Numbered from the stretch's first letter, positions 54,128 to 63,467 are shown. The stretch is 64,000 nucleotides of DNA from Qipengyuania spongiae (GCF_026168555.1 NZ_CP092471.1:196501-260500); one strand, 5' to 3'. Numbers and translations: made by a program. The notes: a model not told the origin generated them from the sequence alone.

Positions 54128-56095
54128 TTACAGTCCGAACGGGAAGGTGTCCGCCCCGCCCTCATGTTCTTCGTGGTCTGCGAGCGGTTGGAGTGCGCGG
54201 GTCTCGTCGAACCAGCAATAGGCATCGAACTGGCGCGGAAAGGCAGCTTCGCTGTAATGGCTCCAGCGCTCGGTTTCCGGGCGATAGATGACGCCGATGA
54301 AACGTTCGAGCCGCGGTTCAGCAAGCTGCCGCGACAGCGCGGGATCGGCGGCCAGGTCGAGCAGAAATCGTTTCACCCCGCTGTCGTGGCACAACCTCTC
54401 GTAACTGTCGCGGCGCGAGGGGACGACGGTTTTTACCTTGCGCTCGCCGTCCCAGTCGCTCGCGGCACTCACGCTGCCGGTATGCGTGCCGAAGCCGATC
54501 AACGCGACATCGGCACCCCAGCGCTCGCGTGCGAGCTGCCCAAGATTATGCTCGCCGCGCACCGCGCCCATGTCGGTGGCGCGCGCATCGCCGATATGGC
54601 TGTTATGCGCCCAGACCACCGCCTTGCTGTCGGACCCGCCCTGTTCGAGCAGATGCTCCAGCGTGTCCGTCATGTGGCGGTCGCGCAGATTCCAGCTTTC
54701 CGCCCCGCCGTAATACATGACGCGGTAATATTGCTCCGCCGATGCGACCAGCCGCGCGTTCATGGCCGCCGAAAAGCCCTCGCCGTCCTTCTCGATCGCC
54801 CTGTCGAGCAAATCCTGGCACTGCCGGACCACCGCCTCCTCGCATTCCGCAAAACCTCCGCGCAGCGCCATCCGCCCGTAGGCTGCCGGATCGGCCTGCC
54901 AGGGAAGGAGGCAGCCGTAGCGTTCGCGCGCGACTTCCGCCGCTTCCGGATCGTTCTCGTCGAGATAGGCCAGGATCGCTTCGATCGAGCCCGACATGTT
55001 GTAGATGTCGAGACCGTAGAAGCCGGCTTTCCTGCCCTTGGGCAGGCCCGCATTGATCTTCTTCAGATCGCGCAGGAATGGCGGCATGACTGTATTGCGC
55101 CACATCCAGGTCGGAAATCGCTGGAACGGCGGGCTTGCACTTTCGGGCTGTTCCTCGCCTCTGATGAAACGGTGATAGGCCGCCGCGTCGGGCCAATCCG
55201 CCTCGACCGCGACAATGGTGAAGCCGTGCCGCTCGACCAGGCGCCGCGTGATCGCCGCGCGCGCCGCGTAGAATTCATGGGTGCCGTGGCTGCATTCGCC
55301 CAGCATGACGATGCGCCTGTCCGCAAAGCGATCGAAGGCCTCGGCGAAGCCTTCCTCGTCGATGCCGGGCAAGGATGTGCAGGCTTGCGCGATCGCTTCG
55401 GGCAGGGGAGTGCTCCGCATGCTGCGATGATCGCTCGCCGAACGCGCTCCCTCTTCGGCGACCACGCCCTCCAGCAACGGAACGAAGCGGACCGGAGTGA
55501 TGTCCTGGCTGGTCCATTCCTCCTCACCGGTCCTGGTAATGGCCGTGAGTTGCTGAAGGTCTTCGTCCCCGATTGGCATGACCAGCCGCCCGCCGATCCT
55601 GAGCTGGCGTTTCAGCGTGTCGGGCACGATGCCGAACCGGGCGGCGACGAGGATCGCGTCGAAGGGCGCCTCCTCCGGCAGACCCTTCAGCCCATCGCCG
55701 GCAATGATCTCGCAATTGTCATAGCCGAGGCTCTCGATCCGCGCGGCCGCCTGCCGCGCCAGGGCCTCGTGCCGTTCGATCGCATGGACCTGTCCGACGA
55801 TGCGGGAAAGGACGGCGGCGGCATAGCCCGATCCGGCACCGACCTCCAGCACCCGGTCGCCCGCCTCGACATCCGCGGCATCGAACATGCAGGCGACGAT
55901 GTAGGGCTGGCTGATCGTCTGGCCCGAGGAAATGGGCAAGGCGGTATCCTCATAGGCGAACTCCGCCATGCCCTCGCCGACGAAGATTTCCCTCGGAACT
56001 TCGGCAAATGCGGATAGGATACACTCGTCACGAATGCCACGCCCCGCGATCTGATCGCGCACCATTCGCCGGCGCAAGTCACCCGTATCGCTCAT
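54128..56095 (-). CDS. Fusion of protein-L-isoaspartate O-methyltransferase and erythromycin-esterase-like domain
   Basis: 655 residues in one unbroken frame. Residues ~1-205 are a Pcm: [56 protein letters not shown]. Residues ~230-650 are an erythromycin-esterase/EreA-like domain: [44 protein letters not shown]. Pcm repairs isoaspartyl damage; the esterase-like domain is usually not a true resistance enzyme in this setting. The ATG at 56095 has no clear ribosome site, an in-frame GTG at 56104 being the alternative. Confidence 0.9.
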   Translation of the reverse strand: MSDTGDLRRRMVRDQIAGRGIRDECILSAFAEVPREIFVGEGMAEFAYEDTALPISSGQTISQPYIVACMFDAADVEAGDRVLEVGAGSGYAAAVLSRIVGQVHAIERHEALARQAAARIESLGYDNCEIIAGDGLKGLPEEAPFDAILVAARFGIVPDTLKRQLRIGGRLVMPIGDEDLQQLTAITRTGEEEWTSQDITPVRFVPLLEGVVAEEGARSASDHRSMRSTPLPEAIAQACTSLPGIDEEGFAEAFDRFADRRIVMLGECSHGTHEFYAARAAITRRLVERHGFTIVAVEADWPDAAAYHRFIRGEEQPESASPPFQRFPTWMWRNTVMPPFLRDLKKINAGLPKGRKAGFYGLDIYNMSGSIEAILAYLDENDPEAAEVARERYGCLLPWQADPAAYGRMALRGGFAECEEAVVRQCQDLLDRAIEKDGEGFSAAMNARLVASAEQYYRVMYYGGAESWNLRDRHMTDTLEHLLEQGGSDSKAVVWAHNSHIGDARATDMGAVRGEHNLGQLARERWGADVALIGFGTHTGSVSAASDWDGERKVKTVVPSRRDSYERLCHDSGVKRFLLDLAADPALSRQLAEPRLERFIGVIYRPETERWSHYSEAAFPRQFDAYCWFDETRALQPLADHEEHEGGADTFPFGL

Positions 56096-56811
56096 AAAAT
56101 ACACGATGCCATTTTCGCCGAGAACTCAGCCGTGCGAACAGCCTCGGCATGGATGAATTCACGCCTGTCGAATGATACCGGCATGCTGAACCAACCGGTG
56201 TATCTGTCTCAAGTTCCGTCAAATTTCTCCTGCTCATCGTCTCGGAGAAAGGCTCGGTGACCTCAGCAAAACTCGACTGAACGCGCACCGAATGCGATCA
56301 CGGCAGGAAAGCTCGGAAACCCGACCGACGCAAAAAACGGTGATCCGGAGACCGAAAATCCTTATGCGCGATAACGGATCCTGCACCACGACGAACAGTG
56401 ACGGCCCACTGCATCTGCGCGCTCGAAAACCGAAGGCAGCTAGCGCCGAAAAAGTAGTGTCAAATGGTGCCAGAAGAGGCATCACATACGAGCTCTTTTT
56501 AGATTTATATTCAGCTGCTTAGGTAATTCGGTCTGAGCCAAAGGACCGCAAAAGGCCCGCAAAAACCGTCTAATGCACTGGTTCGATGCCTTTTTCGGGA
56601 CTTAAAATTGATTCTGCGGCACCAAATGACGCGGTCGATTTTTGTCTGCTTTGCGCCCTAATTTTGGTCAAGAGATGATCATCGAACGAGCTTTCGAAAG
56701 CGGGCGTCGCGACAGATAATTGTCGATCGATAACGATTGAAAGAACCAGCTTTACTTCAGAACCCCCGCTTATCTCCTGCCATCAGGTTACCCGCGCACT
56801 GTCGCGTGTAG
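56096..56811. other. Long non-coding region
   Basis: About 700 bp, noticeably richer in A+T than the rest of the window, between the fusion gene and the CPBP operon. The open frames here are short, inconsistent in codon use and unsupported by ribosome sites. It contains one copy of a dispersed repeat (56643-56669). No RNA gene recognised. The low GC may mark an insertion point. Confidence 0.5.
56643..56669 (+). repeat. Dispersed intergenic repeat, copy 1
   Basis: Begins TGTCTGCTTTGCGCCC and ends ATTTTGGTC. Nearly the same 27-28-nt sequence occurs in the same orientation at 58838-58865, on the other side of the three-gene CPBP module. Confidence 0.65.
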
Positions 56812-56886
56812 GTCATTTTCCAAGGAGGAAAGTTTTGACTTGCCTCGAAGGAAAGTCGCATCTAGTCATTTTCCTTCGAAGAAAGT
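56812..56886. promoter_or_regulatory. Tandem operator repeats over the CPBP operon promoter
   Basis: Two 22-nt direct repeats start GTCATTTTCC and end GAAAGT (56812-56833 and 56865-56886), 53 bp apart, i.e. close to five helical turns. A third, inverted half copy (CGAAGGAAAGTC, 56846-56857) lies between. They flank and overlap a -35-like TTGACT (56836-56841). Each full repeat is internally symmetric (TTTCC ... GGAAA; TTCTTCGAAGGAA). A likely binding array for the winged-helix regulator encoded at the operon's end. Confidence 0.6.
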
Positions 56887-56898
56887 GAGGGTTTGGCA

Positions 56899-57726
56899 AT
56901 GGTGTTGGTAGACAGTTTGGTCCTTCTGGTCGTGCTGTGCGGGCTCGCGTGGATGTCTTGGCGCGATTCGCGCGACTACGCAGCTTTCAAGAAGTTTGAT
57001 CCCAGCGCGGACCGGGTGCGCTTTTACCGCCGGTGGACTTTCGTTCCGATGGCGCTTTTCGGTGTCGGTGGATTAGCCGTACTGCTGACCTTCGGGAGAC
57101 TGAACTTACTATACTCTCTGCCCGTTGAATTCGCGCCATTGATCGCTCCCTTCGAGGCAGTTTCGGAACCCGAAGGTTCCAGCTTTGAAACGGTGCTCGG
57201 AATAGCCAGTGGCTTGCTTCTAGGCCTTACCATCACGGCAGTGATCTGGCGTCGGCGGTTGAAGAAGATGTCACAACCGGTGGTCGGCGACATTGAAGCT
57301 CTTTTGCCGCGCAACGGAAAGGAGGTGGCATGCTGCATCCCTCTGGCTCTGAACGCCGGCATCAGCGAGGAGATCTTCTATCGCGCCGCCCTTCCGCTGT
57401 TGGTGCTGGAAGCTACCGGATCAGTATGGGCGTCGCTGACGATCTCGATCGCGGCATTCGGATTGGCGCACTGGTATCAGGGTTGGAAGGGCGTTCTCGC
57501 GACCAGTGCGATGGGTGCGCTCTTCTTCTGGCTCTATCTCTCGAGCGGATCCGTCATCAAGCCGATTGCGATGCACGTGCTCATCGATATGATCGGCCTG
57601 GTGATCAGGCCTCTGGTTTCTCAGTATCTGGTTAGGCGACGTGCAAGTGCCGAGGCGAGCGAGGGGGCCTTGAGAGCAATGCCTGCAGGAGCAGCTACGG
57701 TTGGCGAGACGGAGGCAAGAACATGA
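56899..57726 (+). CDS. CPBP-family intramembrane metalloprotease
   Basis: 275 residues, about seven or eight membrane helices. The CPBP (Abi, CAAX-protease-like) motifs are intact: EEIFYR (EExxxR), FGLAH (FxxxH) and HVLID (HxxxD). Related bacterial proteins cleave membrane proteins or serve as bacteriocin self-immunity. GTGAGGG lies before the ATG at 56899; a TTG at 56893 is less likely. Overlaps the next gene by 4 bp (ATGA). Confidence 0.88.
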   Translation: MVLVDSLVLLVVLCGLAWMSWRDSRDYAAFKKFDPSADRVRFYRRWTFVPMALFGVGGLAVLLTFGRLNLLYSLPVEFAPLIAPFEAVSEPEGSSFETVLGIASGLLLGLTITAVIWRRRLKKMSQPVVGDIEALLPRNGKEVACCIPLALNAGISEEIFYRAALPLLVLEATGSVWASLTISIAAFGLAHWYQGWKGVLATSAMGALFFWLYLSSGSVIKPIAMHVLIDMIGLVIRPLVSQYLVRRRASAEASEGALRAMPAGAATVGETEART

Positions 57727-58172
57727 ACAACCCCGAGGACCCACGGGACGCACTGGCAGCTCTCGAGTCCACGAATGATCGTTTGGCGAGACGAATGAGG
57801 TGGCCGATCTGGAGGCATTTTGCTGGTGGATTGCTCATGACGCTGATGGTTGCGGCAGTAGCTCTCCCTCGTGATGTTGCGGCCGTGGTCTTCGTGACGG
57901 CAATGGTCCTGATGTTGTTGATTGTCCGGGATGATAAAAGGCGTCACGGCATGTTCGTGAGCGGATATCAACGAGGCAGGACCGTGTGGATCGTAGCCGC
58001 GATCAGCGTTCTGATCTTCTCCGCGCTGGTCATCGTTCTCACCCAGTTCGAGGACCCGACCGACGATCCATGGTTCTGGGTGACGTTGTCAATCGTCGCT
58101 CTCGGGACATCGGGACTCAGCTGGATCTGGGAACGGGTGTATCGCGCAGATGTGCGTGAAGGGAGGTTATGA
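57723..58172 (+). CDS. Four-span membrane protein of the CPBP module
   Basis: 149 residues with an N-terminal helical cytoplasmic part (DALAALESTNDRLARRMR) and four hydrophobic helices (FAGGLLMTLMVAAVAL, VAAVVFVTAMVLMLLIV, TVWIVAAISVLIFSALVIVL, PWFWVTLSIVALGTSGLSW). No recognised family. Sits between the protease and regulator with 4-bp overlaps on both sides, so the three are made together. A sensor, or a substrate of the protease, are both possible. Confidence 0.75.
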   Translation: MNNPEDPRDALAALESTNDRLARRMRWPIWRHFAGGLLMTLMVAAVALPRDVAAVVFVTAMVLMLLIVRDDKRRHGMFVSGYQRGRTVWIVAAISVLIFSALVIVLTQFEDPTDDPWFWVTLSIVALGTSGLSWIWERVYRADVREGRL

Positions 58173-58486
58173 GCGTGGGTCTCGACGAGATTTTCAACGC
58201 TTCCGCGCGCCTGCAGATCGCAGCAATTCTTCTCCGCGCCGACGAAGCCGAATTCTCGGTCATTCGAGACGTCATCGAGGTGAGTGACTCGGCTCTTTCG
58301 AAACATCTCTCGACACTCTCAGTAGCGGGCTATGTATCGATCAAGAAAGCGCCGCGGAACGGCCGCCAGCGAACTTGGGCAGCGCTCACGTCGAAGGGCC
58401 GACGGGCCTTTCAGCAGCACGTGAAGGCGCTCCAGGAAATGATCACGGTAGCGGACGAGAAGATCGGTGAGACTGCTTCGGACTAG
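58169..58486 (+). CDS. Winged-helix transcriptional regulator (MarR/ArsR-like)
   Basis: 105 residues, a single winged-helix domain: NASARLQIAAILLRADEAEF, then the recognition region VSDSALSKHLSTLSVAGYV, and a wing (KAPRNGRQRTWAALTSKGR). The layout is that of small 'winged helix DNA-binding' regulators. GGGAGG before the ATG. As the last gene of the operon whose promoter has tandem repeats, it is a likely autorepressor, similar in logic to SdpR-SdpI in Bacillus (inference). Confidence 0.88.
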   Translation: MSVGLDEIFNASARLQIAAILLRADEAEFSVIRDVIEVSDSALSKHLSTLSVAGYVSIKKAPRNGRQRTWAALTSKGRRAFQQHVKALQEMITVADEKIGETASD

Positions 58487-58970
58487 ATGACGCTGAGGAC
58501 AACTATGAAGCTGTCGAACTAGATGCCCAGGTCGCGGGGCAATTGGGCGGTTTGAGGCCGAAATGGCCGAACGGCGAACCTCTGCCCGTTCACGCCACTT
58601 TGGGCTTCCATTGCCAGTTTATGGGAGTGCGCTGGACGTCCGCAACAAAGGGCTGGAGCCGTCATAGAAGAGGACTCGCTGACCGTCTGCTTTTTGGGGC
58701 TTGCTTTCCGAAACCGGACAGTCTCCTCCCGGCCCCTTTCCAGCCATCCCGGCAGTCTTCCACAGCTCTTTTCTGAGTGAGTGTAGGTATATCTAACCTG
58801 CTCAACTTCTCGTGGCCGGTAGTTGCATTTAGCGCAATGTCTCCTTTGCGCCCCCAATTTCGGTCGTTCGGCTTTGTCGCCGACGATCCCGAAAGCCGCC
58901 ATTCGTTTCGCCAGCGCTCAACTGGTTCAGACCCGACATTGCGCTCACGGCCCAACAGGCGTGGCCACCA
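58487..58970. other. Non-coding region between CPBP module and lysR gene
   Basis: About 480 bp with short unsupported frames on both strands. It holds the second copy of the dispersed repeat and a related-looking stretch (CCGTCTGCTTTTTGGGG, 58682-58698). I see no gene or RNA. The next gene ends at 58971 on the minus strand. Confidence 0.5.
58838..58865 (+). repeat. Dispersed intergenic repeat, copy 2
   Basis: Begins TGTCTCCTTTGCGCCC and ends AATTTCGGTC. Matches the copy at 56643-56669 in the same orientation except for three substitutions and a 1-nt length change. Sequences of this kind, close to TGTCTGCTTTGCGCCC, resemble short intergenic repeats I associate with sphingomonad genomes; that association is from memory. 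Confidence 0.6.
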
Positions 58971-59849
58971 TTATGTTCGGAGTGCAGCAATCAGGGCGTC
59001 GCGCGCCATCGCCACCCGCGGGTGTCGCAGCGATGAGCGTGCCCAGACGAGGTAGTAAGCGTTGCGCGGCACCGTGACCGGGGCGGGTATCTCGATCAGC
59101 GTGCAGGCAGCGCGTTCGCTGCGGGTGAGATAGCCGGGCAGCACCGTCCAGCCGATGCCCGCGCACAATCCCGACCGTAGCACCCTCAGATCGGGCGCCG
59201 TCAAGGCGGGCTGGCTGGTCAGCTCGATCTGGTTTGCATGGAGCCAGGTTCGCAGCAGCGGCCGGTCGAGATCGTAGGCGAGGTGGGCCGTCCGGTCGAG
59301 CCCGTCGGCCAGCGGCAATTCGGCAATACGGCTCGCCACAGCGGGAGAAGCTACGGCGCGCAGGTGTTCCTCGCCGAGCGCATGAAAGGCCAGACGCGGA
59401 TCTTCGGGTTGCGAAGCGGTGACGGCCAGGTGCACCTTGTCTTCGAGCAGCAAGGCATAGAGCGCCTCGCGCCCGCCGATATGCAGGCGCAGGTCCAGCC
59501 CTGCCTCCAGCAGCGGAGCCAGCCGGGGCGTGATCATCTCTCCCAGCAGGTCCGACGGCGCGGCGATGTGGACCGTGCCCGAGATGCGGGACGAACGGGC
59601 CCGCGCGCTGGCCAGTGCCGATTCCGCCGTGTCGAGGCTGCTTCCGATCGAGGCCGCGAGATCGTCGGCAATCGCGGTCGGTCGAACGCCCCGCGAATGG
59701 CGATCGAAGAGGGGACGGCCCAATTGCGCTTCGAGCGAGGCGATGTGCTGCGAGGCCGCCGGCTGGGTGATGCCGATCGCCCGGGCCGCCTCGCTCAGTG
59801 AACGACGGCGGTAGACTTCGACGAAGGTGCGCAACTGCAGAAGAGACAT
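58971..59849 (-). CDS. LysR-family transcription regulator
   Basis: 292 residues: N-terminal winged helix (LQLRTFVEVYRRRSLSEAAR, ITQPAASQHIASLEAQLGRP) and a periplasmic-binding-like effector domain (GTVHIAAPSDLLGEM, CAGIGWTVLP). The ATG at 59849 gives the family's usual MSLLQLRTF start; the frame extends to 59885. Divergent from the DJ-1/glyoxalase/OYE operon, which it very likely controls. A palindrome lies 8 bp upstream of its start. Confidence 0.92.
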   Translation of the reverse strand: MSLLQLRTFVEVYRRRSLSEAARAIGITQPAASQHIASLEAQLGRPLFDRHSRGVRPTAIADDLAASIGSSLDTAESALASARARSSRISGTVHIAAPSDLLGEMITPRLAPLLEAGLDLRLHIGGREALYALLLEDKVHLAVTASQPEDPRLAFHALGEEHLRAVASPAVASRIAELPLADGLDRTAHLAYDLDRPLLRTWLHANQIELTSQPALTAPDLRVLRSGLCAGIGWTVLPGYLTRSERAACTLIEIPAPVTVPRNAYYLVWARSSLRHPRVAMARDALIAALRT

Positions 59850-59856
59850 TCCGGTT

Positions 59857-59874
59857 CCATAAGCGCATTTATGG
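59857..59874. promoter_or_regulatory. Inverted repeat in the lysR/DJ-1 divergent region
   Basis: CCATAAGCGCATTTATGG: perfect 6-bp arms CCATAA and TTATGG around GCGCAT. It sits just upstream of the LysR start in the roughly 96-bp divergent region, where LysR proteins usually bind, and could serve both autorepression and activation of the detoxification operon. Confidence 0.55.
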
Positions 59875-59945
59875 CAGCCCGCCATTCCCGCTGGATTTCA
59901 TAATGCCGTTCGCCGCCTACCTAGGCCGCTGGAAGGGACGATTGA

Positions 59946-60755
59946 ATGCGCAATCGCCGGCAAATGCTGAAAGGCCTCACCGCTGCCCTCGTGGCGGGTG
60001 CGGCTGCGCCGGGTGGGTCTGCTCGTGTCCCCGACATCAATGGAAAAGGACAATTGACGATGACCCGCATTCTGATGGTGGCCACCTCCGCCGACCGCAT
60101 GACCCCCGGCACCGAACCGACGGGTGTCTGGCTCGAGGAACTTACCACCCCCTATTACGCCTTCCGCGATGCGGGCGCCGAGGTGACGCTGGCCTCGATC
60201 AGGGGCGGCGCCATCCCCGTCGACCAGCGCAGCGTCAACGCCGACGGCGAGAACGACGCTTCGGTCGAGCGCTATCTGAAGGACGAGGCCCTGATGGCCG
60301 AGGTTGCCAGCACCCCTGTATTCACAAGCATTGATCCCGCCGGCTACGACGCGCTGTTCCTGCCCGGCGGCCACGGAACCATGTTCGATTACCCCGGCAG
60401 TGACGAGCTGGCCCGCCTGGTCGAACGCTTCGACCGCGAAGGCAAGATCGTTGCCGCCGTCTGCCATGGACCGGCTGGGCTGGTCTCGGCGAAGAAGGCC
60501 GATGGCACGCCCTTCGTCGCCGATCGCCGTGTCGCGGGCTTCACCGACAGCGAGGAACGCGCGGTCGGCCTTGATCAGGCGGTGCCGTTCCTGCTCGAAA
60601 CGCGCCTCAAGGAACTTGGGGGCAAGCACGAGGGCGGCCCCGATTTTGCCCCCTTCGCCCTGCGCGACGGCAATCTGGTGACCGGCCAGAACCCCGCCAG
60701 CGCTACCCGCACCGCGGAGCTCGTGATGGAAGCCCTCCAGGACAAGGTCGCCTGA
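59946..60755 (+). CDS. DJ-1/PfpI-superfamily protein (Hsp31/glyoxalase III-like), possible dual start
   Basis: 269 residues. The PfpI domain has [24 protein letters not shown] and the nucleophile elbow [11 protein letters not shown], typical of glutathione-independent glyoxalase/chaperone relatives. The long form begins with a twin-arginine-like signal ([22 protein letters not shown]). A second ATG at 60060, directly in front of the domain, has its own AAAGGA site, giving a 231-residue cytoplasmic form. Neighbours (glyoxalase, Old Yellow Enzyme) point to methylglyoxal and electrophile defence. Confidence 0.85.
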   Translation: MRNRRQMLKGLTAALVAGAAAPGGSARVPDINGKGQLTMTRILMVATSADRMTPGTEPTGVWLEELTTPYYAFRDAGAEVTLASIRGGAIPVDQRSVNADGENDASVERYLKDEALMAEVASTPVFTSIDPAGYDALFLPGGHGTMFDYPGSDELARLVERFDREGKIVAAVCHGPAGLVSAKKADGTPFVADRRVAGFTDSEERAVGLDQAVPFLLETRLKELGGKHEGGPDFAPFALRDGNLVTGQNPASATRTAELVMEALQDKVA

Positions 60756-60757
60756 TC

Positions 60758-61213
60758 ATGCGCTATCTCCACACCATGGTGCGCGTCGCCGATCCCGAGG
60801 CGGCGATCCGGTTCTTCACGCTGCTGGGTCTCAAGGAAACCCGGCGCATGGAGAACCAGGCCGGACGTTACACGCTGATCTACCTTGCCGCCGACGAGGA
60901 TTTCCGCGGCGACGGCGAGCAGGGCGATGCCGAGGTCGAGCTGACGTACAACTGGCCGCCCGAGGACGGCAGCCCTGCCGAGAAATACACGGGCGGCCGA
61001 AACTTCGGCCATCTCGCCTACGGGGTCGACGACATCTACGAAACGTGCGCGCGGCTGCAGGCGGGCGGCGTGACGATCAATCGCCCCCCGCGTGACGGAT
61101 ACATGGCGTTCGTCCGCTCGCCGGACGGGATCTCGATCGAACTGCTGCAGAAGGGCGAACACAAGGCTCCGGCCGAACCCTGGGCCTCCATGCCCAACAC
61201 GGGCGAATGGTGA
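60758..61213 (+). CDS. Lactoylglutathione lyase (glyoxalase I) family protein
   Basis: 151 residues of the VOC fold: [35 protein letters not shown], the [10 protein letters not shown] strand and [16 protein letters not shown]. The metal ligands His6 and Glu (IELLQ) fit glyoxalase I, although active residues differ enough that another glutathione adduct may be the substrate. Two bp after the DJ-1 stop and overlapping the OYE start. Confidence 0.85.
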   Translation: MRYLHTMVRVADPEAAIRFFTLLGLKETRRMENQAGRYTLIYLAADEDFRGDGEQGDAEVELTYNWPPEDGSPAEKYTGGRNFGHLAYGVDDIYETCARLQAGGVTINRPPRDGYMAFVRSPDGISIELLQKGEHKAPAEPWASMPNTGEW

Positions 61214-62319
61214 TGGTGAAATTGTTCGAACCGATTGAGGTTGGCGGGCTGCGGCTCGCCAACCGCATCGTCATCGCGCCGATGTGCCAGTATTCGGCAG
61301 TCGACGGCGCGATGACCGACTGGCACCAGATGCATCTCGGCCAGTTGGCGCTCTCGGGCGCGGGCGCGCTGACGATAGAGGCGACCGCGGTCAGCCCGGA
61401 AGGGCGCATCACCTACGGTGACGTCGGCCTGTACGATGACCATACCGAAGCGGCGATGCGAAGCGTGCTCGAAAGTGTGCGCCGTTGGTCGGACATGCCG
61501 CTGATCATCCAGCTGGCCCATGCCGGCCGCAAGGCGAGCTGCGTCAAGCCGTGGCACGGCGGAGCGCAGCTTTCCCCCGACGCGGAGAATGGCTGGCAGT
61601 CCGTGGCACCCAGTGCCATTCCCTTCGGTCCGGACGACCATCCCCCTGTCGAACTGGACAAGTCAGGGCTTGCCCGCATCCGGCAGGCGTTCGCGGATGC
61701 CGCCCGGCGTGCCGGCAGGCTCGGCATCGAAGCCGTCCAGATCCACGCGGCGCATGGCAATCTGCTCCACGAGTTTCTTTCGCCGATCTCCAACCGGCGC
61801 GGCGACGAATACGGCGGCAGCCTCGACAACCGGATGCGGTTCCCGCTCGAAGTGTTCGGTGCCGTGCGCGAAGCGTTTCCAGCCGACCGCCCGGTGACCG
61901 TCCGCGTTTCCGGGACCGACTGGGTCGACGGCGGCTGGACAGCGGAAGAAACCGCATTGTTTGCACAGGAGCTGGAGCGGCGCGGTTGCTCGGCAATTCA
62001 CGTCTCCGGCGGCGGCCTCGACCCGCGCCAGCAAATCCCTGTCGGTCCCGGCTATCAGGTGCCGCTGGCGCGGACGGTCAAGGACGCGGTCGCCATGCCT
62101 GTCGTGGCGGTCGGAATGATCACCGATCCGCACCAGGCGGAGCGCATCCTCGAAGACGGGCATGCCGACGCCATAGCGATAGCCCGCGCTGCGCTGTGGG
62201 ATCCGCGCTGGCCCTGGCACGCCGCCGCCGCGCTTGGCGCATCGGTAAAGGCGCCCCCGCAATATCTCCGGTCCGAGCCCCACGAAGCGGGCCGCATTCT
62301 CAAGGAAATGATCCCATGA
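61207..62319 (+). CDS. Old Yellow Enzyme family NADH:flavin oxidoreductase
   Basis: 370 residues: an FMN TIM barrel of the YqjM/xenobiotic-reductase type, with [40 protein letters not shown] and HVSGGGLDP. It reduces the C=C bond of alpha,beta-unsaturated carbonyls or maleimides. Two closely spaced Met codons (61207 and 61213) overlap the previous stop. Matches the electrophile-stress theme of the operon. Confidence 0.92.
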   Translation: MVMVKLFEPIEVGGLRLANRIVIAPMCQYSAVDGAMTDWHQMHLGQLALSGAGALTIEATAVSPEGRITYGDVGLYDDHTEAAMRSVLESVRRWSDMPLIIQLAHAGRKASCVKPWHGGAQLSPDAENGWQSVAPSAIPFGPDDHPPVELDKSGLARIRQAFADAARRAGRLGIEAVQIHAAHGNLLHEFLSPISNRRGDEYGGSLDNRMRFPLEVFGAVREAFPADRPVTVRVSGTDWVDGGWTAEETALFAQELERRGCSAIHVSGGGLDPRQQIPVGPGYQVPLARTVKDAVAMPVVAVGMITDPHQAERILEDGHADAIAIARAALWDPRWPWHAAAALGASVKAPPQYLRSEPHEAGRILKEMIP

Positions 62320-63467
62320 AAATCTCCGTCAAACTGCTTTTTGCCGCTGGCGCTGCCCTCTCGCTTGCCGCCTGCTCGACGACCCGCGATGGTGCATCCG
62401 CGCCCCAGATCGAACAGGTCGCGACCTTCGATGGAGCGATGCCGACTGGCGTAACAGTCGCACCCAACGGGCGCATCTTCGTCAACTTTCCGCAATGGGG
62501 CGATAACGCGCCATTCACGGTTACCGAGCTGGTCGACGGCAAGGCGGTGCCCTATCCCGACGCCGTGACCAATCGGCCCGATCCGGCCGACCCGGCGGGG
62601 CATTTCATCTCGGTGCAGAGCGTGGTGGCAGACGGCGCCAATCGCCTTTGGGTGCTCGACACGGCGGCGCCCAAATTCTCTCAACCACAGGCCGGCGGTG
62701 CAAAGCTGGTGGCAATCGACCTCGCGACCGACCGGGTGGTGAAGACGATCGTCCTGCCGCCCAGCGCGGTGCTGCCCACGACCTACCTCAACGACGTGCG
62801 CTTCGATCTGCGTCAGGGCGCCGAGGGCGTCGCCTACATCACCGACAGCAGCAACGAGGGGATCGGCGGCATCATCGTCGTCGATATCGCCAGCGGACGT
62901 GCGATCCGGCGCCTGTCGAACCATGCGACGACCAACCCCGAGCCCGGCTTCACCCCGGTTGTCGACGGCGCGGTGCTCATGAACCGCCCCGCCGATGGAC
63001 CCGCGACGCCGGTAACAATCGCGAGCGACGCAATCGGGCTTAGCGCCGACGGCAGCCTGCTGTATTACGGTCCACTGTCGGGCCGCACGCTGCACGCGGT
63101 CCCCACGGCCATGCTGCGCGATCCTGCGGTGACCGAGGAGGAACTGGCCCGCGCGGTACGCAGCCTGGGGCGCAAAGGCGCTTCGGACGGGATTGCCGAA
63201 GACGACCGGGGCCGCGTGTTCGCCGGCGATTACGAGAACAACGCGATCCGCGTGCTCGACCAGGGCCGCTGGACGACGGTGGTCAGCGACCCCCGCATCA
63301 GCTGGCCCGACACGCTGTCGATCGGCACTGACGGCTATCTCTACTTCACTGCCAACCAGCTCCACCGCCAACCCGGCTTCCACGGCGGGCGGGATTTACG
63401 CCGCAAGCCTTACGAGCTGCTCCGCATCCGGGTGGGCGCCGGGCCCGTCCTCTTGCGCTCACAGTGA
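62316..63467 (+). CDS. Yellow/major-royal-jelly-like beta-propeller lipoprotein
   Basis: 383 residues: lipoprotein signal (AGAALSLAACSTTR) and a propeller with the MRJP pattern (VAPNGRIFVNFPQWG, NRLWVLDTAAPKF, YLNDVRFDLRQG, AYITDSSNEGIGGIIVVDI, LYFTANQLHRQPGFHGG). Bacterial relatives are annotated L-dopachrome tautomerase-related or SMP-30-like. Start overlaps the previous stop (ATGA). Biological role unknown; may scavenge or hydrolyse reactive carbonyls in the envelope. Confidence 0.85.
   Translation: MKISVKLLFAAGAALSLAACSTTRDGASAPQIEQVATFDGAMPTGVTVAPNGRIFVNFPQWGDNAPFTVTELVDGKAVPYPDAVTNRPDPADPAGHFISVQSVVADGANRLWVLDTAAPKFSQPQAGGAKLVAIDLATDRVVKTIVLPPSAVLPTTYLNDVRFDLRQGAEGVAYITDSSNEGIGGIIVVDIASGRAIRRLSNHATTNPEPGFTPVVDGAVLMNRPADGPATPVTIASDAIGLSADGSLLYYGPLSGRTLHAVPTAMLRDPAVTEEELARAVRSLGRKGASDGIAEDDRGRVFAGDYENNAIRVLDQGRWTTVVSDPRISWPDTLSIGTDGYLYFTANQLHRQPGFHGGRDLRRKPYELLRIRVGAGPVLLRSQ

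Noticed and set aside
54128..55410. Erythromycin esterase-like domain as an antibiotic resistance gene
   Set aside because: The domain is fused to a repair methyltransferase in a housekeeping region with no mobile element, so calling it macrolide resistance would go beyond the evidence.
58519..58902. Possible 127-residue minus-strand protein and a 77-residue plus-strand protein between the CPBP module and lysR
   Set aside because: Codon use is mixed, no ribosome site, and the region contains a repeat seen elsewhere in non-coding DNA; the peptides look like random translation.
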